58,920 nucleotides of DNA from Verrucomicrobiota bacterium. GTDB lineage: Bacteria; Verrucomicrobiota; Verrucomicrobiia; Limisphaerales; JAHDYP01. A program made the translations under genes and the position numbers. The stretch is taken from NCBI GenBank assembly GCA_023383055.1, contig JAHDYP010000011.1, forward strand, positions 1-58,920, read 5' to 3'. The number at the start of each line of letters is the position of its first letter. Within the stretch, counting starts at the first letter, position 1. Shown one piece after another: positions 10,122-19,541 of this stretch. Under the pieces are notes generated by a model that saw only the letters and a program-made list of their open reading frames with translations, did not search any database and was not told the origin of the DNA.

Positions 10122-12704
10122 TTATCGCGGGTGGCGCAGTCGGAAGAACTGTTGGCGGGCGGCGGTGTTGACGGTGACTACCGTTTGGTCGCCGTCGATT
10201 TGGGGTGTTTCGGGCACGGGGGTCCAGGCGGCGCTCGATGACGGTTCAACGGCGGCTTCGAGCACATACCCGATCGCGCTGGCGGGCCAGGCGAGGGTCA
10301 CATTCTGCCCGGTGGAGCGGGTCACGGTGAGTGTTGGCGGAAGCGTCACCGTGGCGGGACCCACGGTCCAGATCGAGAAGTCGACCGGATCGAGGGTGGT
10401 GAGGGTATGGGCCTCGGGGTCATGGAGACACGGGACCTCGGATAGACCGGTCTCGGTTTGGCGATAGAGATTGAGCGGTGTCCCCGGCAAGCCGGGAGCG
10501 AGCCGAACCGGGTCGTATTGGACCCGCACCTGCAGAGGGGGAATGGCGGTGCCCGAGTAGAACTTGTCTTCCAGAATGAGCCAATGCTCGCCATAAGGGG
10601 CGGGGTCGGGGGCGAACGGCGCCGGTGCGGCGATCCTTTGTAAAGCGATGACGGGACGGGAGGTCAGGGGAGTCGCGGATCGGAAAGCGACGCCGGTATC
10701 GCCTGCGGTTTGCCAGGAAGTGGCGGTCAGATCGAGGCGTTGCAGCGTGGGCGCCGCTGACTGCGGGGCGTCAGTGATGATGAAATCGTGCGCGGCGAAG
10801 CCGACGAGATGTCCGGCCTCGGTGCGTGTCAGGGCATCCAGTGGTTGGGACAGGCCCTGAAGGACGAGGGTGGCGGTGGTGCTGTTGAATCGCCATAGGC
10901 GTCCGAGGCCGCCGCCGGTGAACTGGCCGGGTGTGCGTTGGGCGGCATAGACGCCGTCGGCTCCGGCGGCGATGGCGGAGAAGTGTTCGTCGGTTCTTGG
11001 GGTGATGCCGGTGAGGGGTTGCCAGGAGGTGCCGGAGCGGCGCCAGGCGAGGCCGTTTTGGCCCACGGCATAGGTGTCGGACGCGGAACCGGTGATGGCG
11101 GTGATGACGCCATTGCCGGGGGTGGTTTCGGGGTTCCAGGTGGTGCCGTTGTAGTGGAGCACTTTGCCGTCGATGGTGCCTACGAAGAGTTCGTTGTCTG
11201 TCCGACCCCAGAGGGCGTTAAGGAGGCTCTCGGGTTGGTCCATGGGCAGTGTGTAGAGGGTTTCCCAAGCCGTGGTGTCGTCTTTCCAGACCTGGACGCG
11301 GGCCTGACCCGCGGCATGCAGCCGGCCTGTGGGCGAACGCCAGAAAGTCAGAGTCCCATCCGCGCCGGGCAGGGCGTGCCATTGTTGGCCGTCCCAGCGG
11401 TGCACGCCGCGGTGCCAATCCATCCAGTTTTCCCACGCCACGATGACATCGCGGGGGCCGGTGCCGGAAGCGGCCCTGACCCACATGGGCGGGGTCGCGC
11501 CGGGGGGCAGGGTGGGGAACGGCTGGGCCAGACCGTGAGCGATATACCAGAGGGGCCAGCGACCGGGACCATCATGGGCGAACCCGAAGGCGATGAGCTC
11601 CGTGGTGCCGCAGGAGATGACGCCGGCAGGAATGAAATCCAAGTCCGCTTGTCCGCCTACGGTCAGCGCGGAGAGCGAGCCGGCGCCCTGGGCGTTAAGG
11701 AGATACTCGTGCGCCACCCCTGCCGGGCCGACTCCGTAGAGTCGGTCGCCGACGCCGGTGCCGGCCAGCCATTGTCGGCGAATCTGGGTGCGGAACTCGG
11801 TGCGGACGGCCGGGTTGACGCCATCGTAGCGAAAGACGGAATTTTCGTTCATGAGGTAGACCTCGGTTGGCGAACGGCCCCAGAGGGCGGAGAAACCGAT
11901 GCCGAACGGTTCGCTGGCGCCGACGGGGAGTTCCGCCCACGAGCCATCGGTGTTGCGACGGTAGAATTGAGTCCAATTGCCGGCGGCGAACACATGGTCG
12001 GCGTCGAATGCCCAGAGCCGGCTGATGATGTTGAAGGTGAAGTTGCCGCTTTCACGTTTCTGTTCCAATCGCCAGGTGCCCTGATCGCGGTGCAGGATCT
12101 GGCCGTGGGTGCCGGCCACGTAAAGATGGTCCGGGCCGGCGGACGTGATCGCTTTGAAAGAGCCTTCGACGCCGAGCGGGACATCGACCCAATTCCACTG
12201 GCTGCCATTATAGTGGGCCAGGGAGGTGCCTAGATCGTGCGAGGCCCAGACGTCGTTGGCCGCCACGGCATGCACGGCGTTGAAGGGATAGGTGTAGTCG
12301 AAGTAGCGGGGTGCCGGAAGTTCCTTCCAGTTCACGCCGTCAAAATGGAGGATCAAACAGCGGTTCGTCGGGTTTTCGGTATACGGATCGCCGCCGACCG
12401 CCCAGATATCCGTGGCCGACAGACCGTGGATGGCGAAGATGGTTTTCTGGGTGGGCGTGACCTGGGTCGTCCATTGCGAGCCGTTCCAGTGCTGGATCAC
12501 CCCGCCGTGGCCGCCGGCATAGACCTGGTCCGGCGCGGGTGCCCAGACGGCCAACAGATCGTTGCCTTGCGGATGCGGGGTAAGGAAACGCCAAGGGTCG
12601 GGCAAGCCGGCGTGGAGGGTGGCCAGGGTGGTGGCCAAGGCCAGGGCAACGGAAAGGTTGAGGCGGAGGAGCGGTTGGCGATAATCAGGTGAACTGATGT
12701 TCAT
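10122..12704 (-). CDS. Secreted propeller-like repeat protein
   Basis: An 860-residue protein from the ATG at 12702-12704. The N-terminus is signal-like (about 1-32, ALATTLATLHAG). The body repeats a blade-like unit of the form hydrophobic-W-A-x-G/S-x-x-H-x-x-G (LSATDIWAVGG, VAANDVWASHD, GRSPTEVYLMN, GSASDTYAVG), alternating with FxGxxW segments, as in secreted beta-propellers. The last about 100 residues resemble the C-terminal module of other exported proteins here (YVLEAAVEPSS, ending QQFFRLRHPR). It lies 80 bp downstream of the GH92 gene on the same strand, so the two may share a transcript. No catalytic motif was recognised and the function is unknown. Confidence 0.8.
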   Translation of the reverse strand: MNISSPDYRQPLLRLNLSVALALATTLATLHAGLPDPWRFLTPHPQGNDLLAVWAPAPDQVYAGGHGGVIQHWNGSQWTTQVTPTQKTIFAIHGLSATDIWAVGGDPYTENPTNRCLILHFDGVNWKELPAPRYFDYTYPFNAVHAVAANDVWASHDLGTSLAHYNGSQWNWVDVPLGVEGSFKAITSAGPDHLYVAGTHGQILHRDQGTWRLEQKRESGNFTFNIISRLWAFDADHVFAAGNWTQFYRRNTDGSWAELPVGASEPFGIGFSALWGRSPTEVYLMNENSVFRYDGVNPAVRTEFRTQIRRQWLAGTGVGDRLYGVGPAGVAHEYLLNAQGAGSLSALTVGGQADLDFIPAGVISCGTTELIAFGFAHDGPGRWPLWYIAHGLAQPFPTLPPGATPPMWVRAASGTGPRDVIVAWENWMDWHRGVHRWDGQQWHALPGADGTLTFWRSPTGRLHAAGQARVQVWKDDTTAWETLYTLPMDQPESLLNALWGRTDNELFVGTIDGKVLHYNGTTWNPETTPGNGVITAITGSASDTYAVGQNGLAWRRSGTSWQPLTGITPRTDEHFSAIAAGADGVYAAQRTPGQFTGGGLGRLWRFNSTTATLVLQGLSQPLDALTRTEAGHLVGFAAHDFIITDAPQSAAPTLQRLDLTATSWQTAGDTGVAFRSATPLTSRPVIALQRIAAPAPFAPDPAPYGEHWLILEDKFYSGTAIPPLQVRVQYDPVRLAPGLPGTPLNLYRQTETGLSEVPCLHDPEAHTLTTLDPVDFSIWTVGPATVTLPPTLTVTRSTGQNVTLAWPASAIGYVLEAAVEPSSSAAWTPVPETPQIDGDQTVVTVNTAARQQFFRLRHPR

Positions 12705-12784
12705 GCCAGCACTTAAAGAAGCCGGACCGCGAATTGGCTAAGCATCTATTGGCGAACACAAACCACCCTTTGCAGGTTGGGATT

Positions 12785-15193
12785 TCACGGGGCAGGCAAG
12801 ATCGGGGTTGCGGCACCCGAGGGCGGCGGTTCCTGGCGCCCCCAGGATGTCGCGGGCTCCCCGCCCAGCACAAGGTCGAGCCTCCCACCGCGGGTCACGG
12901 TTTCCCAGGGAATCCAGCAGCGTTCGAGCGGCGCGCCGTTGACTTGCGCGGACTGGATATAGCACTCCCGCGACGGATCTCCGGCGACGCGGATTTCCCA
13001 GGAACCGCCGCGATGGAAGTCCGGGTGGAGCTGGATGCGGATCCGGGTGAACAGGGGGCTGGCGAGCTGGAGGGTCGGGGTGACGCCGGCGCCGCCTTGA
13101 ACATCGAAGAGACCGAGGCCGGCGAGGACGAACCAGGCGCCGAGCTGACCCTGGTCTTCGTCCTGACCGTAGCCATAGCCGTGCACGGCGTCGGTGCCGT
13201 AGAAGACGTCGCAGATTCGGCGGACCCAATGTTGGGTGCGCCAGGGTTGGCCGCCGTAATTGAACAGCCAGGCAATGTGCAGACTGGGCTGGTTGCCGTG
13301 GTTGTAGACGCTCTCGACGCCGGCGAAGGCGTCGACGGTGGTGCCGCCGCCGAACCGGTTTTTTTCGGCCTGTTGGAAGACGTGCTCGAGGCGCTCGTTG
13401 AAGGTGCTCAAGCCGATTTTGTCAATCAGCCCCGCCGGGTTGTGGGGCACGTAGAAGGTGTATTGCCACGCATTGCCTTCTTGAAAGCCGACCCAGGCCT
13501 GGCGCGGGTTGAACTCGGTCACGAATTGGCCGTCCAGACCCTTGGGCCGGATGAAGCCGGTCTCGGAATCGTAAAGCTGTTCCCAGCCGCGGGCGTAGTG
13601 CAACAACCGGGCCTGTTCGTTGGTTTTGCCAAGCGCGCGAGCGAACTGCGCGGCGGCAAATGCGGAAAAGCTGTATTCCAGCGTGTGTGACGCCGAGAAC
13701 TGGGATCCCTCCGCGCTCGAGCCGCTGTAGGCGTCCGGGTTGGTTACCAGCGGCACATAGCCCCGGTCGATGAACGCCTTGACGTCGGCTTTGCCCACGC
13801 CTTTCGGCCGGTTCTGCCAGCCCATCTCGTTCCGCCACACCGCGGCGAACGCCAGTTCGGGGTCGTAATTGCGGATCCCCCAGCCATAGGCGGTGCTGAC
13901 CAGCAAACCCATGTAGTCCGTGCCGACGCCGGAGACGAATTTGGCGGCGGCGATGGAGTCGGGCAGCCAGCCGCAGTCCCGGAAATGATCCAGGTGACAC
14001 CGGACGTACTCGCTGAGATAGTCCGGATAGGCCAGCGCCCAAAGCTGGTTCAGGTTCCAGAACGTTCCCCAGACGGAGTCCGAGTTGTAGTGGTGATAGG
14101 GCGGCCTGCCGTTCGGGCCCGGGGCGATTTGGCCAACCCCGCCGTCATTCCTCGGGTAGGCGCCGTTCGCGTCGCTCGCCAGCCCGCGCCCGAGCAGGGC
14201 GTGGTACAGACCGGTGTAGAACTTCACGCGATCCGAGTCCCGGCCGCCTTCGACCTCGATGCGGCCGAGCATGGCGGCCCAGTGCGCCTGGTTGCGGCGG
14301 CGGACCGTATCGAAATCGAGGCCGGCGGTTTCGTGGTCGAGGTTGTATCGGGCGTTGGCGAGGCTGGTGTAGGAGAGGCCGAGTTGGACCACTACGGTTT
14401 CATCGGCGCGCGTGTCGAAGCTGGCATACAACCCGGCGCCCGGCCCGGCCAGGCTGCTTTCTTCCGGGAAGAGCGCGGCTCCGCGAAAGGCTCCCCAACG
14501 CGAGGGAGCTTTATCGAGACGCGCGACGAAGAACAACCGCATCAGCGCGCCTGGCTGATACGCTTTCACATATTCGGGATGGGTCACCACGGAGCCTTCC
14601 ACCTCGCGGTCGCCGGCACGGCGCACGAAAGCGTCCAGCACCGCGCCACTTTCACCCTGGCGGTTGCCGACATCGAACAGCAGCTGCGCCTGGTTGGTGG
14701 CGGGAAAGGTGAACCGGTGGTAGGCGACCCGGGGTGTGGCCGTCAACTCGACCCGCACGCCGTAATCCTTCAGCAGCACGGCGTAGTAGCCCGGTTGGGC
14801 GGTCTCGTCGGACTTATCGAAGCGCGACCGGTAGCCTTCATCGGGATGTTCCAGACGGCCGGGAACGGTCTGCAACGGGCCGGTGGTCGCCATCAACGCC
14901 ACGCCGCCGATCTGGAATTCGCGGAAGCTGACAAAGCTTTCGATCGAATCGTGGCGCCCATCGTAACCCACCGCCTGCCAACCATCCTTATTGCCGTAGT
15001 GCGCGTCCGTGCAGGGGCCGGGGCGCGCCATGCCGAACGGAACGGCGCCCGGGGTAAAGAAGAACCAGCGGGAATGGGCGGTCCCGATGCGGGGATCGAC
15101 GGAATCCAGCGGCGACAGCGGAGCCGCGTGACCGGTCGATACTTGTAGCAAACCGGGCAGGAGCAGGGTGAGACAGCAATGGCGCAGGAGCAT
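12785..15193 (-). CDS. GH92-family glycoside hydrolase with Gln at the catalytic-acid position
   Basis: An 802-residue secreted protein with a signal peptide (about 1-24, STGHA). Family GH92 hallmarks are present: DPRIGTAHSRWFFFTPGAVPFG near the N-terminus, a helical-barrel core (VWGTFWNLNQLWALAYPDY, DYMGLLVSTAYGWG), and GYGYGQDEDQGQLGAWF at about 672-687, which corresponds to the family's GNDDxGQMSAW base motif. GH92 enzymes are Ca2+-dependent exo-alpha-mannosidases. The family usually has GNEP with Glu as general acid; here the sequence reads GNQPSLHIAWLFN, with Gln635 (codon 13289-13291). The rest of the motif is intact, so the substitution looks specific. The enzyme may act on a substrate with a good leaving group, such as mannosyl phosphate, or have changed activity. 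Ordinary alpha-mannosidase activity should not be assumed. Confidence 0.9.
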   Translation of the reverse strand: MLLRHCCLTLLLPGLLQVSTGHAAPLSPLDSVDPRIGTAHSRWFFFTPGAVPFGMARPGPCTDAHYGNKDGWQAVGYDGRHDSIESFVSFREFQIGGVALMATTGPLQTVPGRLEHPDEGYRSRFDKSDETAQPGYYAVLLKDYGVRVELTATPRVAYHRFTFPATNQAQLLFDVGNRQGESGAVLDAFVRRAGDREVEGSVVTHPEYVKAYQPGALMRLFFVARLDKAPSRWGAFRGAALFPEESSLAGPGAGLYASFDTRADETVVVQLGLSYTSLANARYNLDHETAGLDFDTVRRRNQAHWAAMLGRIEVEGGRDSDRVKFYTGLYHALLGRGLASDANGAYPRNDGGVGQIAPGPNGRPPYHHYNSDSVWGTFWNLNQLWALAYPDYLSEYVRCHLDHFRDCGWLPDSIAAAKFVSGVGTDYMGLLVSTAYGWGIRNYDPELAFAAVWRNEMGWQNRPKGVGKADVKAFIDRGYVPLVTNPDAYSGSSAEGSQFSASHTLEYSFSAFAAAQFARALGKTNEQARLLHYARGWEQLYDSETGFIRPKGLDGQFVTEFNPRQAWVGFQEGNAWQYTFYVPHNPAGLIDKIGLSTFNERLEHVFQQAEKNRFGGGTTVDAFAGVESVYNHGNQPSLHIAWLFNYGGQPWRTQHWVRRICDVFYGTDAVHGYGYGQDEDQGQLGAWFVLAGLGLFDVQGGAGVTPTLQLASPLFTRIRIQLHPDFHRGGSWEIRVAGDPSRECYIQSAQVNGAPLERCWIPWETVTRGGRLDLVLGGEPATSWGRQEPPPSGAATPILPAP

Positions 15194-15352
15194 GAGCGGG
15201 GATCGTGCAACGCGCTGGACGACATGACAAGGCGGTAGTGATGGGGCCGGGGACGTTTGCGGGCATCATCGCGTTCGCCCCGCGCCGTCGCTTTTTCCGC
15301 TCGCGGATTTCCAAGGGTCTGAAAGAATGCCGGCCATCACCACGCCCGCGCA

Positions 15353-17158
15353 ATGACCTCAAAGCAACGAACCGCCCGATCGTTCGAGACCAGGAATTCC
15401 ACGCGCGCCTTGATCCGTGGAGCGGAACATGCGCTTCAACGACTGACCACCTGCGTGGCGGCGGTTTTCCTGGCTGGCACCGTAGCGGCCCAGGATCCGT
15501 CGCACCCGCTGAAACCGGAGGACCGCTCGAGCCCACGCGCCACTTTGAGGACGTTCCTGGAAGCGGGCGATGCCGTGGGCGCATTCCTGGTCGAGGAGTA
15601 TATGCCGTCACCTTCGCATGCCGAGTTTCAAGAACTCCTGGCGATGGGGGCAAGCCTGGTCGAGTGCCTGGACCTGAGCGGAGTCCCGCCGGCGGCAAGA
15701 TTGAAGGCGGGCCGGGCGGCAGCCGGAGCGCTCTACGAGACGTTGAACCGGCTGCAACTTCCCCCGTTTGCGGAGATCCCTGACGCCCAAGCGTGGCATC
15801 AGGTCTCCGCGACCAATGCGGTGCGCTGGGTGGTTCCGCACACGGAGATTGCTTTTGAGCGCGTGGAGAGCGGACCTCGCCGAGGCAAGTATTTGTTCAG
15901 CGTCGATACCGTGGCGCGGGCGGGCGAGTACTACGAACGGGTGAAGGGGATGCCTTACGCGCGGCAGGTGCCGCTGGAGCATATGAAGGAGATCACGGCC
16001 CTGGGGGGCGGCTGGATGATTCCACATACCTGGATTCACGCGTTGCCCGGGTGGCTTCGGGCGCCGTGGGCCGGACAGGCCGGCTGGAAATGGATCTCCC
16101 TGATATTGGTTATGGGGGTCTTTGCCCTGTTGCTGCGCTCGGCCTATCGTCTGTCGCACCGTGGGAATCCGCAGCACCCGTTCCTCCAGGCGTTGGCACA
16201 GCTGTGCTTGCCAGCCTTCTTTCTGTTGGCGACGCCGGGCGTTGCGTACGTGGCACTCGTCCAGATCAACCTGATTGGGAACGTTGGCAGCGCGATCGAA
16301 TTGCTGGCGAGCGCGGTCATGTTCCTGGCGAGCGCGTGGATTTGCTGGCGGGTCGCCCCCGTGATTGCGGAGGCGATCATTGCTTCGCCCAAGATTGCGC
16401 CGGAGAGCATCGATGCCCATTTGATCCGGATCTGCACCCGGTTGTTCGGGATTATCGCCGGGGCAAGCTTCCTGGCGATGGGCGCGGACCGGCTGGGTCT
16501 GCCGGTCTACGGGATTATCGCGGGGCTGGGGGTGGGGGGGCTGGCCATTGCCCTGGCGGCGCAACCGACCATTGAGAATCTGATTGGCGGTCTGAGCCTG
16601 TTTGCGGACAAGCCCGTTCGAGTCGGTGACTTCTGCCAGTACGGCGATGACAAGGGAACGATCGAGGCCATCGGGATCCGTTCCACCCGCATTCGCGGTG
16701 TGGATCGAACCCTGACGACGATACCGAACGCGATGTTGTCGAAAATGCCGGTCGTCAACCTCAGTCGGCGCGATCGGATGCTGATCCAGTGCGTCATCGG
16801 AATTCGCTACGAAACGCGCCCCGAACAGCTCCGGCACCTGCTCGGCGGGATCCGGGAGCTGCTCCAGGGCCACCCGCGCGTTCTGTCCGACCCGCTCCGG
16901 GTGCGGCTGGTCGGTTTCGGCGCCAGTTCGCTGGACGTGGAGATCTTCGCCTATGTGTCCACCCGCGACTGGGCGGAGTTTCTCGGCCTTCGGGAGGAGC
17001 TGTTTCTTCAGATCATGGATCTGGTGGTCGAGAGCGGGACCGGTTTCGCCTTTCCGTCGCGGACCCTTTATTTTGGCCGCGATGAAGGATCGGACGCCGA
17101 ACGGACCGAAACCGTCGAAGCCGAGACGACTTCTCCCAATGCACGTAAGCCGGGTTGA
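15353..17158 (+). CDS. MscS-family mechanosensitive ion channel
   Basis: A 601-residue membrane protein. The N-terminus has a signal-like segment (about 30-46, AAVFLAGTVAAQ), then a soluble, probably periplasmic region to about 235. Hydrophobic helices follow (WISLILVMGVFALLLRSAY, LCLPAFFLLATPGVAYVAL, LLASAVMFLASAWICW, IIAGASFLAMG). The pore-lining helix and beta-domain start around 391 with GLGVGGLAIALAAQPTIENL, then VGDFCQYGDDKGTIEAIGIRSTRIR and LTTIPNAML, the diagnostic MscS core. It should release solutes on hypo-osmotic shock. It stands alone, divergent from the GH92 gene across a 159-bp gap. The start is uncertain because a TTG about 20 codons later would place the signal nearer the N-terminus. 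Confidence 0.92.
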   Translation: MTSKQRTARSFETRNSTRALIRGAEHALQRLTTCVAAVFLAGTVAAQDPSHPLKPEDRSSPRATLRTFLEAGDAVGAFLVEEYMPSPSHAEFQELLAMGASLVECLDLSGVPPAARLKAGRAAAGALYETLNRLQLPPFAEIPDAQAWHQVSATNAVRWVVPHTEIAFERVESGPRRGKYLFSVDTVARAGEYYERVKGMPYARQVPLEHMKEITALGGGWMIPHTWIHALPGWLRAPWAGQAGWKWISLILVMGVFALLLRSAYRLSHRGNPQHPFLQALAQLCLPAFFLLATPGVAYVALVQINLIGNVGSAIELLASAVMFLASAWICWRVAPVIAEAIIASPKIAPESIDAHLIRICTRLFGIIAGASFLAMGADRLGLPVYGIIAGLGVGGLAIALAAQPTIENLIGGLSLFADKPVRVGDFCQYGDDKGTIEAIGIRSTRIRGVDRTLTTIPNAMLSKMPVVNLSRRDRMLIQCVIGIRYETRPEQLRHLLGGIRELLQGHPRVLSDPLRVRLVGFGASSLDVEIFAYVSTRDWAEFLGLREELFLQIMDLVVESGTGFAFPSRTLYFGRDEGSDAERTETVEAETTSPNARKPG

Positions 17159-17256
17159 ACCGGGTGCGCGGCTCCGGTTGCTCGCCCGGGTGGCCCTCGG
17201 CGATGCACGCCACCGGCTTTGCCCGAAGGGATTCGCGCAACGCGATGGCCCCGATT

Positions 17257-19470
17257 TCAGGCGTGATTCACGGCAAACAGCGACAACGACTCGAGACGCG
17301 GAGCGATAAAGCTGACCACCCCGTGCCGTTGGCGATGCCGAACGGTCCGGCCGATTGCCAGTTGGCGAATACCGCGCACCCGGTGGGGCAGCCGCAATCG
17401 CACCTCGATGTTATCCACGGGGATGTTTGGCAATTCCGGCTGGAAGTTGACCATGCAGAGCAAATAGCGTTTGCGGTCGGGTTGGTGGAACAATGTCAGT
17501 TCCACGGCGACCGGAGCGGTGGCCTCCAGGGCGAACGTCGGTTGCAGCCGGCGCAGCAGCCGGATGAAGGTTTCCCGCAGGCCTGCCACTTCTTCCAACA
17601 CGCTGGCGCAGTAGATGACCCGCCCGGCGCCGAAGCGGTTGAACACGACCTCCGGGTTGCTCGTGGGCACCCAGGGCGGATTGCTGTGGATGGAGGAGAA
17701 CTGGGTCGGCTGCGGCGCCGGCCAGGGAAGCGTCGTGGTGGCCAGGACTTCGGCGTCGGGCCGGGCCTGAACCTCAAAACCCTGTCCTTTCACAAACGGC
17801 GGATGCCTGGGTTCCCAGCCGGCAAAGTCAGTCGCGCCGTTTGGAGTCGGTGCGATGTAGTGCTCGCGGTCGGACCAGTCCGCCTTGGTAAGTGATACGC
17901 CGAAGACGTCGGCCAACTGAAAGTCCGGCAGGCGATGACCGCGCGTCGTCACCAGCGAAGTGCCGCCGCTGGCGTAAAGACCGCCGCCTTGGCGAACGAA
18001 CGCGCGCATGGCCGCCGCTTCATCGGGTGAAAGCTGATGGATGTTGGGGAGAACGATCACCTTGAACCGCGCCAGTTGCCCGATCTGCTTGGCCGTGATC
18101 ACGGTGAACGGCAGGTGATGGGCAATCAGCCATCGCGCAACGCTCATGGCCGCGGGGGTGTGGGTGTCGCTATTGCCCACCTCGCCGACAGGCCGCCCGT
18201 TCTCCCGCGGGTCGAACTTGGAATCCAGCGAGTGATAAACGGCGATCTCAGCCACACGATCACCGCCCAGCTCCCGGTAATAGGGCATCAGCCGATCGAA
18301 AACCCGGCCCATGCGGTCATGCACAGCGACATTGACCGTGCCAACCGGATCGATGGCGTCGATGAAGATGAAGGCGGCGCCGTCAGCGATCGCCGCACTG
18401 GCTTTGGCTTCAAGGAGGGCCTCGGACTTCTTGCCGGTGTGGTCGCGCAGTTCGGTGGAGAAACTCGTTTCGTAGCCGAAGGGGCGGTTCGGGGTGAGCT
18501 CGCTCAGCAGCTTCCGCACAAAAGAACCTTGGAGGGCATCTCCGTAGAAATCGCCCTGCAGAAAGTCGTTCCGGGGCACCAGCGGATGCGACACGCCGTT
18601 GGACCAGCCGAGCGGATAGGTCGAGGACTGGTGTTCGACGGTGGCGGCGGGGTTCCATTGCTTCACGGTGTCGGTGGCGACGGCGGCAAACTCGCCCAGC
18701 CATTGTTCGCGCTTGCGTTGGAGCGACACCCAACGCTCATCGGTCCAATCGACGGTGCGCGGCATCTCGCCGCCCACCTCATCGGCCCAGCGTTTCTGGC
18801 AATCGTCGCAGTAGCATACCCCCACCCAGAAGGTCATGTCGAAGCGCATCCCCTCAAAGTCGAAGCGCTCGCAGATCTCGCGCACCCAGGCGCGAACATA
18901 TTCCCGGTAGGGCGAGTTCGGGCAGACGATGCCGTAGCGGCTATTCGTGCCGAACTCGAAACCGCGCGCATGTTTTCCGCGCCACTCGGGATGCGTGTCA
19001 AACGCCCAGCGGTCGTGGATGAGGCTGGTGTAGAGCACGACGGCGATGTCTCGCCGGTGACAGCGCTCGATCATCTCGGCCACGATGTCGCGGCCCTTCA
19101 ATCCGCCGTGTTGCCGACCGATCTTCGTCGGGTAATGGAAAAGGCCGACGTGGGAATGGGCGTAGCAGACGATCGACTGAGCCCGCGAACGCACCAGCGC
19201 TTCCACGTATCGGTCGGCGTCGAATTCGGATAGAAATCTCGGATCCCAATCCGGGATGTGCATGTCAATCACGGCGCGACGCCAGGCGCTTTCATACCAA
19301 CGCGGGCCGGGACGCGATGGGGAAAGAGGTCTTTCGGACGCGGCGTGAGCCGCCCCGGGAAGCGTGCCGGCGGTCGCCAGACCGCCGAGCAGTGCGCCCG
19401 TCCGAACCAGGAATTCCCGACGATCCAGGGTGGACGTCGTCCGCAGTTGAGGTGGCTGGTGCGGCATCAT
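17257..19470 (-). CDS. Tat-exported TIM-barrel hydrolase-like protein (GHL6/GH42-type)
   Basis: The frame is open from 19554, but the ATG at 19468-19470 is preferred: it places a twin-arginine signal (LDRREFLVRTGALLGG) about 14 residues in and avoids overlap with the upstream gene. The mature part has a TIM-barrel look: YAHSHVGLFHYPT, VVLYTSLIHDRW, GMRFDMTFWVGVCYCDDC, then a cluster rich in H/D/E, and after about 430 a flavodoxin-like domain resembling the GH42 trimerisation domain (FKVIVLPNIHQLSPDEAAAMRAFV, GGGLYASGG). It is a paralogue of the gene just upstream, from which it is separated by 71 bp on the same strand. The shared CxC-x2-C segment may bind a metal. Substrate unknown; a glycosidase is inferred from the fold. 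Confidence 0.83.
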   Translation of the reverse strand: MMPHQPPQLRTTSTLDRREFLVRTGALLGGLATAGTLPGAAHAASERPLSPSRPGPRWYESAWRRAVIDMHIPDWDPRFLSEFDADRYVEALVRSRAQSIVCYAHSHVGLFHYPTKIGRQHGGLKGRDIVAEMIERCHRRDIAVVLYTSLIHDRWAFDTHPEWRGKHARGFEFGTNSRYGIVCPNSPYREYVRAWVREICERFDFEGMRFDMTFWVGVCYCDDCQKRWADEVGGEMPRTVDWTDERWVSLQRKREQWLGEFAAVATDTVKQWNPAATVEHQSSTYPLGWSNGVSHPLVPRNDFLQGDFYGDALQGSFVRKLLSELTPNRPFGYETSFSTELRDHTGKKSEALLEAKASAAIADGAAFIFIDAIDPVGTVNVAVHDRMGRVFDRLMPYYRELGGDRVAEIAVYHSLDSKFDPRENGRPVGEVGNSDTHTPAAMSVARWLIAHHLPFTVITAKQIGQLARFKVIVLPNIHQLSPDEAAAMRAFVRQGGGLYASGGTSLVTTRGHRLPDFQLADVFGVSLTKADWSDREHYIAPTPNGATDFAGWEPRHPPFVKGQGFEVQARPDAEVLATTTLPWPAPQPTQFSSIHSNPPWVPTSNPEVVFNRFGAGRVIYCASVLEEVAGLRETFIRLLRRLQPTFALEATAPVAVELTLFHQPDRKRYLLCMVNFQPELPNIPVDNIEVRLRLPHRVRGIRQLAIGRTVRHRQRHGVVSFIAPRLESLSLFAVNHA

Positions 19471-19541
19471 TTCAGGTAACCGGCAGGTCGGCGAGCCGGG
19501 GATGCGCAGCCAACGGGTCGGCGGACTGAGTTGCTCGCCGA

